Origin: Aromatoleum aromaticum EbN1
Lineage (GTDB): Bacteria; Pseudomonadota; Gammaproteobacteria; Burkholderiales; Rhodocyclaceae
DNA length: 64,000 nucleotides
Reading direction: 5' to 3'
Assembly: GCF_000025965.1 (NCBI RefSeq)
Contig: NC_006513.1
Location: 4,147,400 to 4,211,399, forward strand
The position numbers and the translations under genes were made by a program. This document shows positions 34,320 through 41,263 of the stretch, in pieces; position 1 is the stretch's first letter; the number at the start of each line of letters is the position of its first letter. The notes below the pieces were generated by a model. It saw nothing but the letters and a program-made list of their open reading frames with translations. It did not search any database and was not told the origin of the DNA.

Positions 34320-35067
34320 GCTGGAGTTCCGCCGCAAAGTAGTGTTCGAGTTCCCGCATGAATTCCTGCACATTGCGTGCCGGCTCGAAGCGCCTGCCGA
34401 GCCGCACCCGGTAGGTGACCGGCATTTCAGGCCGGCGGAACAGCGGCCAGCCCTTGCACAGGTAGGGCGACGCGGTTTCGATGAAGATCGTCTGCACCGG
34501 CACTTTCGCGCGGCGTGCGATCAGCCCGACACTGCTCATCAATGGGTTCACAGGCAGTCTAGTCGTGCGCGTTCCTTCCGGAAAGACCAGCAGGTGACTT
34601 CCGGCGGCCAAGTCTTCGGTCGCGCGCATGACCATGCGCAGCGGCGAATCGTTGCGGATGTAACGTGCAAGGCGTGCGCCTGCGCCGAGGAAAACGTTGT
34701 CCATCAGCCCCGCCTTCATGATGCACGCGACGTCGGGCAGGCGCGAGATCACCATCACGGCGTCGAGCAGGCACGGATGGTTCGGGGCGAGAATCAGCGG
34801 CTCCTGCCCGCGCAGCGCATCGAGTTCGCGCAGATCGAAGCGGCACGCACCGATCAAGGTCAGGAAGCGCAGATAGCCGTGGAAGATCCAGCTGATCACG
34901 CGTCGCCCGAGCCGCCGCCCGAGTAAGCCTGGCAGCAGCGCCTGCAGCGCCATCGCGAACGGCGTCCACAGCAGGCACACCGTCCCGAGATAGAAGAGGC
35001 CCAGGTGCAGCAGCACGGTTTCGTGCACGACGCGCAGCCAGCTGCGCCGGATTGCGCGCTCACTCAT
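34237..35067 (-). CDS. PlsC-like 1-acyl-glycerol-phosphate acyltransferase family protein
   Basis: A 276-residue acyltransferase with two N-terminal hydrophobic segments (about 15-65), the HX4D motif NHPCLLD near residue 95, FPEGTRT near 163 and a PVQTIFIE strand. Such acyltransferases in aryl-polyene loci help build the membrane anchor. The gene overlaps MipA upstream by 8 bp and GT2 downstream by 83 bp, so the three minus-strand genes form one unit facing the pigment operon. Confidence 0.82.
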   Translation of the reverse strand: MSERAIRRSWLRVVHETVLLHLGLFYLGTVCLLWTPFAMALQALLPGLLGRRLGRRVISWIFHGYLRFLTLIGACRFDLRELDALRGQEPLILAPNHPCLLDAVMVISRLPDVACIMKAGLMDNVFLGAGARLARYIRNDSPLRMVMRATEDLAAGSHLLVFPEGTRTTRLPVNPLMSSVGLIARRAKVPVQTIFIETASPYLCKGWPLFRRPEMPVTYRVRLGRRFEPARNVQEFMRELEHYFAAELQHATLPDFPASAASPRRHDDAAASAERG

Positions 35068-35929
35068 CGGCCGGCACCCGCTGCGAGGATTCGCCGATCA
35101 GCCAGGTCACTGCGAAGCCAGCGGCGAAGTAATTGCGGCTCGTCACGAGCGGGCTGTCGAGGAATACCGCGCCAGCCAGAGTGTCGTAGCGGACGAAAGC
35201 GCCGGCCCACCCCCCCGCAAACCGCTTCGACAGCGCTGCGAGGAACTGCGTGCCGGCATAGCCGCCTTTTGCGTCGTATACGGGTCGCGCGGCAGTCGCA
35301 TCACGCACATCGACGCCATAGAAATAACGGTGCTGGCGGCGGTCGCCGAACACCGGACCGGCGACGAGCCCGAGCGTCCAGCCGTCCATCCCGGGAGGGT
35401 CGCGCCAGTCGAGGTTGAGCTGCGGCGTGAACTGCCAGCCAGTCGATTCGGGATGGCTTTCGACCGTCACCCCGACGCGCAGCGGCAAGCGTACGCGCAG
35501 CTTGCGGCGCTCGTCGGCGCTCTGCCACAATCGCACGTCGAGCGAGGGTCCGATCTCCACCGTCGGCTCGAGATCGTCCATACCGGCGCGCACGTCCACG
35601 TCCTCGCTGCTGGCCGGGGGCGACGCAGCAAGGCTCAGACTGAGCTCGGCCCGCTCGGAGTCGAAGAACGTGCCGCGCAGGCCGCGCCGGTCCGCTTTCA
35701 GGAATTCGCCGCGGTAGATCACGTACGGCACGGGAAGCACGAACACGCGGTTCTCGTCCGAGCCGCGATACGCCGGAAACTGCAGCACGCCGACTCCCGC
35801 ACCGAGTTCCCACAGGGGCTTTTCCTCGTCTGCAGCGATGCACGCCCCAGCCGCCACGAACATGCCTGCCATGACGACGACTGCACGTGCCAGGCGCGGC
35901 AGGCGCCTTCGACGGCGCACGGCGGTCAT
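35060..35929 (-). CDS. MipA/OmpV family outer-membrane protein
   Basis: A 289-residue protein: a signal peptide (Arg-rich start, hydrophobic residues about 14-33, cleavage near ACIAADEE) and a beta-barrel with the family's opening WELGAGVGVLQFPAYRGSDENR and closing aromatic strand YFAAGFAVTWLIGE. OmpV/MipA proteins are outer-membrane barrels or scaffolds; one beside a pigment cluster suggests a role in placing the pigment in the outer membrane. The ATG at 35929 overlaps the stop of a small upstream frame by ATGA. It is followed by the acyltransferase with an 8-bp overlap. Confidence 0.8.
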   Translation of the reverse strand: MTAVRRRRRLPRLARAVVVMAGMFVAAGACIAADEEKPLWELGAGVGVLQFPAYRGSDENRVFVLPVPYVIYRGEFLKADRRGLRGTFFDSERAELSLSLAASPPASSEDVDVRAGMDDLEPTVEIGPSLDVRLWQSADERRKLRVRLPLRVGVTVESHPESTGWQFTPQLNLDWRDPPGMDGWTLGLVAGPVFGDRRQHRYFYGVDVRDATAARPVYDAKGGYAGTQFLAALSKRFAGGWAGAFVRYDTLAGAVFLDSPLVTSRNYFAAGFAVTWLIGESSQRVPADE

Positions 35930-36045
35930 CCGGCCACGGCCAGAACATACGCTCCCGAGTCCGGGCCGCTTGCCGTCGTGATCGAGCAGACCGAAACCCG
36001 ACCGAACTCCACACCTGCCATCATGTCTCCCGGATGAATCTTCAT
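35926..36045 (-). CDS. possible 39-residue upstream peptide coupled to MipA
   Basis: A 40-codon frame (starts MKIHPGDMMAGVEFGRVS, ends LAVAG) whose TGA overlaps the MipA ATG as ATGA. A TATAAT box at 36063-36068 would put the transcript start about 11 bases before its ATG. Codon choice is compatible with coding but not decisive, and no strong ribosome binding site is seen (only AGCGAA). It may be a leader peptide that couples translation to mipA. Not recognised as any family. Confidence 0.35.
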   Translation of the reverse strand: MKIHPGDMMAGVEFGRVSVCSITTASGPDSGAYVLAVAG

Positions 36046-36062
36046 TTCGCTGATCGCGCGGA

Positions 36063-36068
36063 ATTATA
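36063..36068 (-). promoter_or_regulatory. TATAAT -10 box before the MipA unit
   Basis: A consensus -10 hexamer on the minus strand, about 134 bp upstream of the MipA ATG and 18 bp upstream of the small-peptide ATG. No consensus -35 box stands 17 bp further upstream, so it may need an activator. Confidence 0.35.
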
Positions 36069-36115
36069 CCGACTGCCCTCCTCCGTTTCATCTTGCACCG
36101 CACCCGGTTCTGCAT

Positions 36116-36310
36116 GACATAATCAAGGCGTTTGAGCACCTTCTGAACGAAGCCCGTCGCAGCCCGATCATCGACATGGCGTTCGTAACGATGTACAAGC
36201 GGCGCGAACTCGCCACCCTGGCAACCGGGGAGGCGTATCAGAATCCGGTGTTCGCAAGGGGGATGGTCGCGACCCTGGATGATCATCTTGCGTACATGAG
36301 CAGAAGATAA
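36116..36310 (+). pseudogene. orphan 3' coding fragment at the island edge
   Basis: An open stretch ending LDDHLAYMSRR-stop at 36310 that reads as protein over about 64 codons (for example DIIKAFEHLLNEARR) but has no ATG, GTG or TTG until an internal ATG at 36176, which would give only 44 residues. The frame is open back to 36038. It looks like the tail of a gene whose front was lost, lying just 9 bp before the next gene. Together with the peptide frame on the other strand it accounts for the 390-bp gap 35930-36319. Family not recognised. Confidence 0.35.
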
Positions 36311-36319
36311 GGGGGCGCA

Positions 36320-37096
36320 ATGTTGCGTTTTTTTCGTGCACTAGGAATGGCATGGGCTGCGATGTCAAACACGACGCGACTTGTCGTGGGGAGTGCAGCG
36401 TTTTTCGCGGCGGTCTCAATCGTCGGCAGCATTCAATCCCAACAAAGGGAAGAAGCGCAACTTGCCGAAGAGCGCCGCACTGAAGAAGCCACTAAGGACC
36501 GAGTGCAGGCCGAAAAATCCCGCCGCGCAGCTTTAACACCCGAGCAGCGCGCGGCCGAAGAAGCCGAGAAAGCGCGACTTACAAAGGAGAAGGAAGATGC
36601 TGCAGTTCGCGCGAAAGCTGCCGAAGATGCTCGCGTTGCGGAAGTCAAGCGCCAAGCCGCTGAAGCAGAGGCTAAGCGTAGCGACTGGACTTACAGCGAC
36701 GCCGCCGACAAGGTCTCAGGCAAGACAATCAAGAATGCCGGGCTCCGCAGCGAAAATCTCGAATTTCTTGCGTTCCCATACTCTGGCGGAACGCGCGGAA
36801 ATCTTCAGATCAGAAGACACCCAAGGTTCGGGACGGATGTGATTTTCTATACCTCCAATGGGCAAGTGCAATGCAACGCCTATTCTTCATGCAAGGTCCA
36901 TCTTCGGGTTGACGACAAGCTGACCATGTCGTTAAGCGGCAACCCTCCTGAAGATCACGACCCTACGGTCGTGTTCCTCAACAAATCGGTGATTGGCACC
37001 CTTCGCAAGTCATCAAAGGTCGTCTTGACCGTCTCCATGTTTCAGGAAGGTGAGCGGTCATTCGAGTTTCGAACGCGGAATCTGGACTGGAAGTAG
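36320..37096 (+). CDS. membrane-anchored coiled-coil protein of unknown function
   Basis: A 258-residue protein with one membrane helix near residues 18-38, a strongly charged Glu/Ala/Lys/Arg coiled coil at about 40-118, and a C-terminal globular domain. That domain (DWTYSDAADKVSGKTIKNAG, LAFPYSGGTRGNLQIRRHP, GQVQCNAYSSCKVHLRVDD) resembles a widespread uncharacterised proteobacterial domain often seen in prophage and island genes. GGGGGC precedes the ATG. Base composition appears lower in GC than in the flanking genes. Function unknown; the topology suggests a periplasmic sensor or binding domain on a stalk. Confidence 0.7.
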   Translation: MLRFFRALGMAWAAMSNTTRLVVGSAAFFAAVSIVGSIQSQQREEAQLAEERRTEEATKDRVQAEKSRRAALTPEQRAAEEAEKARLTKEKEDAAVRAKAAEDARVAEVKRQAAEAEAKRSDWTYSDAADKVSGKTIKNAGLRSENLEFLAFPYSGGTRGNLQIRRHPRFGTDVIFYTSNGQVQCNAYSSCKVHLRVDDKLTMSLSGNPPEDHDPTVVFLNKSVIGTLRKSSKVVLTVSMFQEGERSFEFRTRNLDWK

Positions 37097-37107
37097 TGAG
37101 ATGACCA

Positions 37108-37599
37108 ATGATTGAATTCGTCGCATTCTGGATACTCATGGCTGGCGCCTGCGCCGTTGTGGCCGGCAGCAAGGGGCGATCGGTCATCGGCTGGCTATTG
37201 CTTGGCGCGCTGTTCAGCGCCGTCGCGCTCATCGTCGTCGCCGTCATGCCGTCGCTCAAGCCGGCCGTCGACGCGCCATCTGTCGAGACCCACAAGAAAT
37301 GCCCGTTCTGCGCCGAGCAAGTCCGACGCGAGGCGATCGTCTGCAAGCACTGCGGCCGTGACTTGGCGCCACATGACGAGGCTCTGCGCCTCACTGGAAG
37401 TCCGGAAGGTGTTGCCTTGGTTGCTGCGGCAGAGGCTGGCAACTGGGGGAGTGTGTTTTCACTACTCAACGGTGGGGCCGATCCTAATGCGCTCGACAGC
37501 CAAGGAAGGACCGCGCTCGATGTCGCCGAATCACGGAAGGACGAACAGATCGCCAACCTGTTGCGATCGAAAGGCGCCGAACCCCTGCCCCATGACTGA
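37108..37599 (+). CDS. membrane protein with zinc ribbon and ankyrin repeats
   Basis: A 163-residue three-part protein. Two membrane helices span about residues 3-20 and 27-48. A zinc ribbon carries Cys65, Cys68, Cys79 and Cys82 (CPFCAEQV...CKHCGRDL). A C-terminal ankyrin region (about 98-160) contains LVAAAEAGNWGSVFSLLNGGADPN and GRTALDVAESRK. These modules suggest a membrane-tethered protein-protein interaction factor. It follows the coiled-coil gene by 11 bp and may be cotranscribed. Function unknown. Confidence 0.75.
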   Translation: MIEFVAFWILMAGACAVVAGSKGRSVIGWLLLGALFSAVALIVVAVMPSLKPAVDAPSVETHKKCPFCAEQVRREAIVCKHCGRDLAPHDEALRLTGSPEGVALVAAAEAGNWGSVFSLLNGGADPNALDSQGRTALDVAESRKDEQIANLLRSKGAEPLPHD

Positions 37600-37662
37600 C
37601 ACTCACCATCCTGCGCCGCCGAGGCCCGGCGAGGGGGCCGCGTTTCCAGTGAATTCCCTTGA

Positions 37663-38112
37663 ATGATTGCTGTCGACGAAGCGCTGCGCCTCATGGGGAT
37701 GCCGAAAAAAGTGTATGGCGCGCCGCAGTGGAGGTCCCGCATCAATCACGCGGGCCATGTCTTCCTGCAGGGGCAGTTCGAAGATGAGGATGGCGCGCTC
37801 ATTGCCGGACTGTCGCTGCAGATCGAGATCAAGGCACCCATCATTATCCAGCGGTGCCTGTACCTCTTCACGCTGTTTTCCTTCCGGCACGGGGCCAAGC
37901 ACCGGGCCTATCAGCTTGAGGTTGCCCCAACCAACAAGCGCACCCATAATTCACCGGAAGGTGCCCTTTTCGGCCCGCACGAGCATGTCGGCCCTCGCGT
38001 TGAAAAGGTCGATGCCGTAGGGTGCGGAGACTTCAACGGGGCCGCAGAGTATTTCGCGCAACGCTGCTCGATTGCGCGGCCTCTTCCGATTCCGACGCTT
38101 GAACTGCCATGA
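37663..38112 (+). CDS. unknown protein, first gene of an overlapping two-gene module
   Basis: A 149-residue soluble protein with no signal or membrane segment. It starts MIAVDEALRLMGMPKKVYG. RAYQLEVAPTNKRTHN and LFGPHEHVGPRVEKV suggest a compact beta-rich fold. It may resemble the DUF6978 proteins found beside DUF1828 proteins, but this is from memory and uncertain. It overlaps the next gene by ATGA. The preceding 63-bp gap holds no other gene. Function unknown. Confidence 0.65.
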   Translation: MIAVDEALRLMGMPKKVYGAPQWRSRINHAGHVFLQGQFEDEDGALIAGLSLQIEIKAPIIIQRCLYLFTLFSFRHGAKHRAYQLEVAPTNKRTHNSPEGALFGPHEHVGPRVEKVDAVGCGDFNGAAEYFAQRCSIARPLPIPTLELP

Positions 38113-38861
38113 ATTGCACCGCCCTCGCCCGCCAGTTTGCTTTCGACTGCACGCCTCTTACGGGCCTGCACGGCGAGCCGGTGTTCGAGTTGGGAACGCC
38201 GTTCTCGTTCGACGATGGCACTGCCATTTGTCTGTACGTGATCAACCGCGCGCCGCTTGTCGAGATCAACGACGAAGCGCTGGCGCTCCATCATTTGTCG
38301 GGAATGGGGCTCGATCCGTGGAACCCGCGGCGAATGACTGCGCTGCGCGAGCGGATTCACCCTTTCGGCGTAACGCTCTGCAACAACGGCGCCCTGTCTC
38401 TGCTCACCCAGGAAACCCAACTTGGATGGCATGTGCCGCGCTTCATCTCTGCAGAGCTTGCAGTCGCGCAGTGGGCGCGCGAGCAGATGGGGGGCACGGA
38501 AGAGTCGCGCAACCTGGCCGAAGAGGTCGAGATGTACCTGCGCGCCTGGCGCCCGCATGCCGACCTCATTCGCCATCCGCGCCAACGGGGCATCTCCGGC
38601 CACGAACATCAGTTCGATTTTCTGCAGAATGACGAGCTGATTGACGTCATTACGCCTCACCACAACGCAACCGGCGGTCTGATGCGCAAACTCGTCGACG
38701 TGCTGAATGCGGGCGACGAGAGCGCCCCAAAGGTTCGCGTTATCGTCGACGACCGCACTGACCCGGCCCGAGCGGGCATCGAAATGCAGATCATCGCCTC
38801 TCTGGCGAAAGCAATGCCGCTCTCCAAGCTCCTCGATCGAGTGCATTCCGGGTCAGCCTGA
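38109..38861 (+). CDS. DUF1828/DUF1829-like protein, second gene of the module
   Basis: A 250-residue soluble protein. The N-terminal half (GTPFSFDDGTAICLYVINRAP, then EINDEALALHHL) fits the DUF1828 pattern of a short beta domain reading a target 'tPf..DG'. The C-terminal half (about 160-250: HQFDFLQNDELIDVITPHHNATG, VRVIVDDRTDPARA) is reminiscent of DUF1829. The pair is typical of phage and island DNA and has no established activity. The coupled start at 38109 argues that both proteins act together. The assignment is tentative. Confidence 0.6.
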   Translation: MNCTALARQFAFDCTPLTGLHGEPVFELGTPFSFDDGTAICLYVINRAPLVEINDEALALHHLSGMGLDPWNPRRMTALRERIHPFGVTLCNNGALSLLTQETQLGWHVPRFISAELAVAQWAREQMGGTEESRNLAEEVEMYLRAWRPHADLIRHPRQRGISGHEHQFDFLQNDELIDVITPHHNATGGLMRKLVDVLNAGDESAPKVRVIVDDRTDPARAGIEMQIIASLAKAMPLSKLLDRVHSGSA

Positions 38862-38888
38862 CCTCGATACACGCTCATGACGGATTAG

Positions 38889-39194
38889 GTGACCCGCGCT
38901 GAGTTCGGCGCCGCGATGTCGAAGATCGACGCCCGGTTTGCGTCGGTCGAAGGTCGCATGGACTCGCTCAGAGATGCCGTGGCTGAGATGCGCACCGATC
39001 TTCACGAGATGGACGCCTCGATCAAGACGTGGATGCTCGGCACCGTGCTGGCCATCCTCGGCACGATGCTGGCCGCCATCTTCGGCATCGCCCAGATAAT
39101 GAAGCCGTTCCAGCAGTCCGTCGCATCACAGCCGGCTCCGATCATCATCAACATCCCGCCATCACAGGCCGCGCCTCCCGCGCCTGCACAGTAA
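38889..39194 (+). CDS. small coiled-coil plus membrane-helix protein
   Basis: A 101-residue protein: a helical coiled coil at about 1-45 (SKIDARFASVEGRMDSLRDAV...), a membrane helix at about 48-70 (MLGTVLAILGTMLAAIFGIA) and a Pro/Ala-rich tail. It resembles the many small phage/island proteins of this layout. The start is GTG 38889. Directly before it, ATG ACG GAT TAG in the same frame (38877-38888) suggests that an ancestral start three codons upstream was cut off by a stop. Function unknown. Confidence 0.6.
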   Translation: MTRAEFGAAMSKIDARFASVEGRMDSLRDAVAEMRTDLHEMDASIKTWMLGTVLAILGTMLAAIFGIAQIMKPFQQSVASQPAPIIINIPPSQAAPPAPAQ

Positions 39195-39263
39195 GCCAGC
39201 CTCTCGGCATCGGCCAGCCCGCCCCGCGCCTAGCCGGTACGGTAAGGTGTTGATGGTTTGTTG

Positions 39264-39296
39264 AAGGCCGCATCCTGCAAGGGATTGCGGCCTTTT
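39264..39296 (+). terminator. intrinsic terminator of the plus-strand island genes
   Basis: Stem AAGGCCGCA (39264-39272) / TGCGGCCTT (39286-39294) with a 13-base loop, then TTCT. It lies about 70 bp after the stop of the coiled-coil membrane gene. Confidence 0.7.
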
Positions 39297-39332
39297 CTAT
39301 GCACGGAAAAAACTCCCGCGCATCAAACCCCC

Positions 39333-39366
39333 GAAAACAAAGGGCTGCCGGCACTTCGGCAGCCCT
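39333..39366 (-). terminator. intrinsic terminator of higBA
   Basis: On the minus strand, AGGGCTGCCG pairs with CGGCAGCCCT (arms 39357-39366 and 39341-39350, 6-base loop), followed by TTGTTTTC. It lies 46 bp beyond the higA stop. Confidence 0.75.
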
Positions 39367-39411
39367 CAATCAACACCTTAAGTTACCGGCTAGGCCCCGC
39401 GCGGGCTTTTT

Positions 39412-39819
39412 TTACGCGACGAACGCCTCCATCGGCAGATGAAACCGCTCCGACAACGCCTTCACCTGGCGCAGGTTGAGGGATCGTTTCCCGGACAGCA
39501 CTTCCGACACAACCGACTGAGAGCCCACTTCGGGTAAATCGGACTGGCGAATGCCGCGCTCTGCCATCAGTTGACGCAGGAATTCATGCGGTGCCATCGG
39601 CGGCCACGGATGTGCGCGCTCTTCGTACTCGCGGATGCGGTCCGCGACGATCGATAGCAGCCCGAAAACCGGATGTGATTCATTGCCGCCGAAGCGCTCG
39701 AACGCCTCGGCGACGAACGCCAGCAACGCCTCATAGTGCGACTCGTCGCGGACCGGCGCCCCCAGGCCGAGCGCATCACTCACGGCGGCCCACGACTCGA
39801 TTACATCCGTCACGCTCAT
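39412..39819 (-). CDS. higA: HigA-type antitoxin
   Basis: A 135-residue antitoxin of the HigA group. The N-terminal half is an acidic helical region; residues about 75-132 form an XRE helix-turn-helix: LRQLMAERGIRQSDLPEVG, then SEVLSGKRSLNLRQVKALSERF. It should bind and neutralise HigB and repress the operon. ATG 39819 overlaps the toxin stop as ATGA, so antitoxin synthesis is coupled to toxin translation, the usual toxin-first HigBA order. Confidence 0.85.
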   Translation of the reverse strand: MSVTDVIESWAAVSDALGLGAPVRDESHYEALLAFVAEAFERFGGNESHPVFGLLSIVADRIREYEERAHPWPPMAPHEFLRQLMAERGIRQSDLPEVGSQSVVSEVLSGKRSLNLRQVKALSERFHLPMEAFVA

Positions 39820-40100
39820 TTCCACTCTCCTTTGTCGTACTCGGCATGCGTCAGCACCGCCTTCACCCACAGCAACTGTGCAGCGAAGGCGATTGATGCG
39901 ATCAAGCGGTACTTGTTGCCGCCGATGTTGAACACGAAGCGGTCTCCGACCTTATCGAGACTCCCGAAGGTCGCGCGAAGCGCCGAGAAACTGTCGTAAC
40001 GCCCCTTTTCGACCAGATGCCGGAAAGCCTGCAGCGGCGCTTCCGCGTCTGGGTGGAGGGTTGCGAACTCACGCAGCGCCTTGTTTGAGCTCAGCTTCAT
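39816..40100 (-). CDS. higB: HigB-type mRNA interferase toxin
   Basis: A 94-residue toxin of the HigB (HigB_toxin/RelE-like) family: NKALREFATLHPDAEAPLQ, SLDKVGDRFVFNIGGNKYRLIASIAF and KAVLTHAEYDKGEW align along the whole length of E. coli HigB. Family members cut ribosome-bound mRNA. The start is ATG 40100, which matches the family N-terminus; a TTG at 40118 overlaps the -10 box. No Shine-Dalgarno site precedes the ATG. The pair sits at the right edge of the accessory island. Confidence 0.88.
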   Translation of the reverse strand: MKLSSNKALREFATLHPDAEAPLQAFRHLVEKGRYDSFSALRATFGSLDKVGDRFVFNIGGNKYRLIASIAFAAQLLWVKAVLTHAEYDKGEWK

Positions 40101-40106
40101 GAAAAT

Positions 40107-40112
40107 ATTATA
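40107..40112 (-). promoter_or_regulatory. TATAAT -10 box of higBA
   Basis: A consensus -10 hexamer ends 7 bases before the higB ATG, so the transcript may begin at or next to the start codon. The expected -35 position is not consensus. Confidence 0.5.
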
Positions 40113-40142
40113 TAGCAATTTGCGATATTACACCCCGGCGAG

Positions 40143-41057
40143 TCACGGCAGTTCGCGCACCCGCAGGTAACGAGGAAAACGCGGCAGGCCTTTCGCGGTG
40201 AGCTCGCGGTAACGGTAGGTCACGGTCGCGCCGATGGCCGGCGGGGCGCGCCGCTGCGCGTCGGAGAATCCGGTTCCGATGCGAAAGCGACGCCCGTCGG
40301 GCGTTTCGACTTCGAGCGCCCCGAGCATGCCCTGCAGCCGGCCCTTGCCCGGCCGATGCGCCACGACGCGCGCTTCGGCGTCCAGCCAAGGCGTCAGCTT
40401 CAGCAGCACAGCGCTGCGCCCGGCGACCCACGTCGCATCGGCGCGATGCAGCATCAGGCCTTCTCCACCGGCAGCGACGACACGCTCGAAGCGGCGCTGC
40501 AGCGCTGCGGCGTCGGCGACGCGAAACTGCTCGACTGCATTCAGCCACGATGGCCTACCGGCCGTGACTGCCCTGATCCTGGCGATGCGCTCGGTGAAGC
40601 TGCCGGGCGCTTGCGGCATCTCGAACACCATGTAGCGCACCTGCCGCCATTCGTCGTCGACCGGTTGCTGCTTGCGCACGACGCCCGACAGCTGCTCGAA
40701 GCTGCGCCGGCCGATCCACAACTCCCCGTCGAGCGCCTGGCGCGGCAACCCGTCAACGAACCATTGCGGCGCCGCGATCGGCTGCCCGCTGCGAAAGCGC
40801 AGCACCCGCCCGTCCCACAGGGCTCTCACGCCGTCGAGCTTTTCGCTGACCCAGTACGCTGCCGGATCGACGTCGGCGCGATAAACCATCGCGAGCGTCG
40901 CGGCAGGCCCGCTGGCCGTCTCGGCGGGTGCTGGCAGCGGCGATGCGAGCAACAAAACAGAAAGAAGCGTGGCAAGGACCTGCGACCGGAAGCTGTTTTC
41001 GCGGTTGACTCGGCCGATGCGGCGAAAACGGGAAAGCGACAGCGAGAACGGATTCAT
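40143..41057 (-). CDS. ligE: minimal ATP-dependent DNA ligase with signal peptide (LigE-like)
   Basis: A 304-residue ligase. The signal peptide is at about residues 24-46 ([19 protein letters not shown]). Motif I is [12 protein letters not shown] with the AMP-accepting Lys73, LDGELWIG is motif [12 protein letters not shown] motif IV and LLKLTPW motif V. A C-terminal OB fold (about 225-304) follows and there is no DNA-binding domain. This is the layout of the periplasmic Lig E ligases known in Neisseria and other proteobacteria, proposed to act on incoming or extracellular DNA. GGAGG lies 12 bases before the ATG. It lies just right of the accessory island, 43 bp upstream of higB in coordinates reversed on the same strand. 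Confidence 0.85.
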   Translation of the reverse strand: MNPFSLSLSRFRRIGRVNRENSFRSQVLATLLSVLLLASPLPAPAETASGPAATLAMVYRADVDPAAYWVSEKLDGVRALWDGRVLRFRSGQPIAAPQWFVDGLPRQALDGELWIGRRSFEQLSGVVRKQQPVDDEWRQVRYMVFEMPQAPGSFTERIARIRAVTAGRPSWLNAVEQFRVADAAALQRRFERVVAAGGEGLMLHRADATWVAGRSAVLLKLTPWLDAEARVVAHRPGKGRLQGMLGALEVETPDGRRFRIGTGFSDAQRRAPPAIGATVTYRYRELTAKGLPRFPRYLRVRELP

Positions 41058-41263
41058 CGGGCGCGAGCCTCCGGGTTATGATGCGATTGGCATTTTACGG
41101 CCTTTCGCGCGTGACAGCACCGCGATCGGCGCCCGACGTTTTGGGGCCTCGTCCCTTCGCGCGCCCTGCAGAAACGCGCGGCGCGGAGGGGACGCCGATC
41201 ACGCTTCGCCGCTACAATTCCTTCCCCGGATTCTCCGCCACCGCTCCCCCGCCCCTACCCCCG

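Larger units (their letters stand above)
39228..39395. repeat. 27-bp inverted repeat enclosing two opposed terminators
   Basis: Left arm 39228-39254 and right arm 39369-39395 are inverted copies matching at 24 of 27 positions: GCCTAGCCGGTA, three differing bases, then TAAGGTGTTGAT. The 114 bp between the arms hold two hairpins, one terminating rightward and one terminating leftward transcription. The arms could form a large cruciform or long RNA stem. It marks the junction between the plus-strand island genes and the higBA pair. No direct target duplication was recognised. Confidence 0.75.

Noticed and set aside
39228..39395. Inverted repeat as an integron attC site
   Set aside because: No RYYYAAC/GTTRRRY core pair in the right place, and the enclosed hairpins are ordinary terminators.
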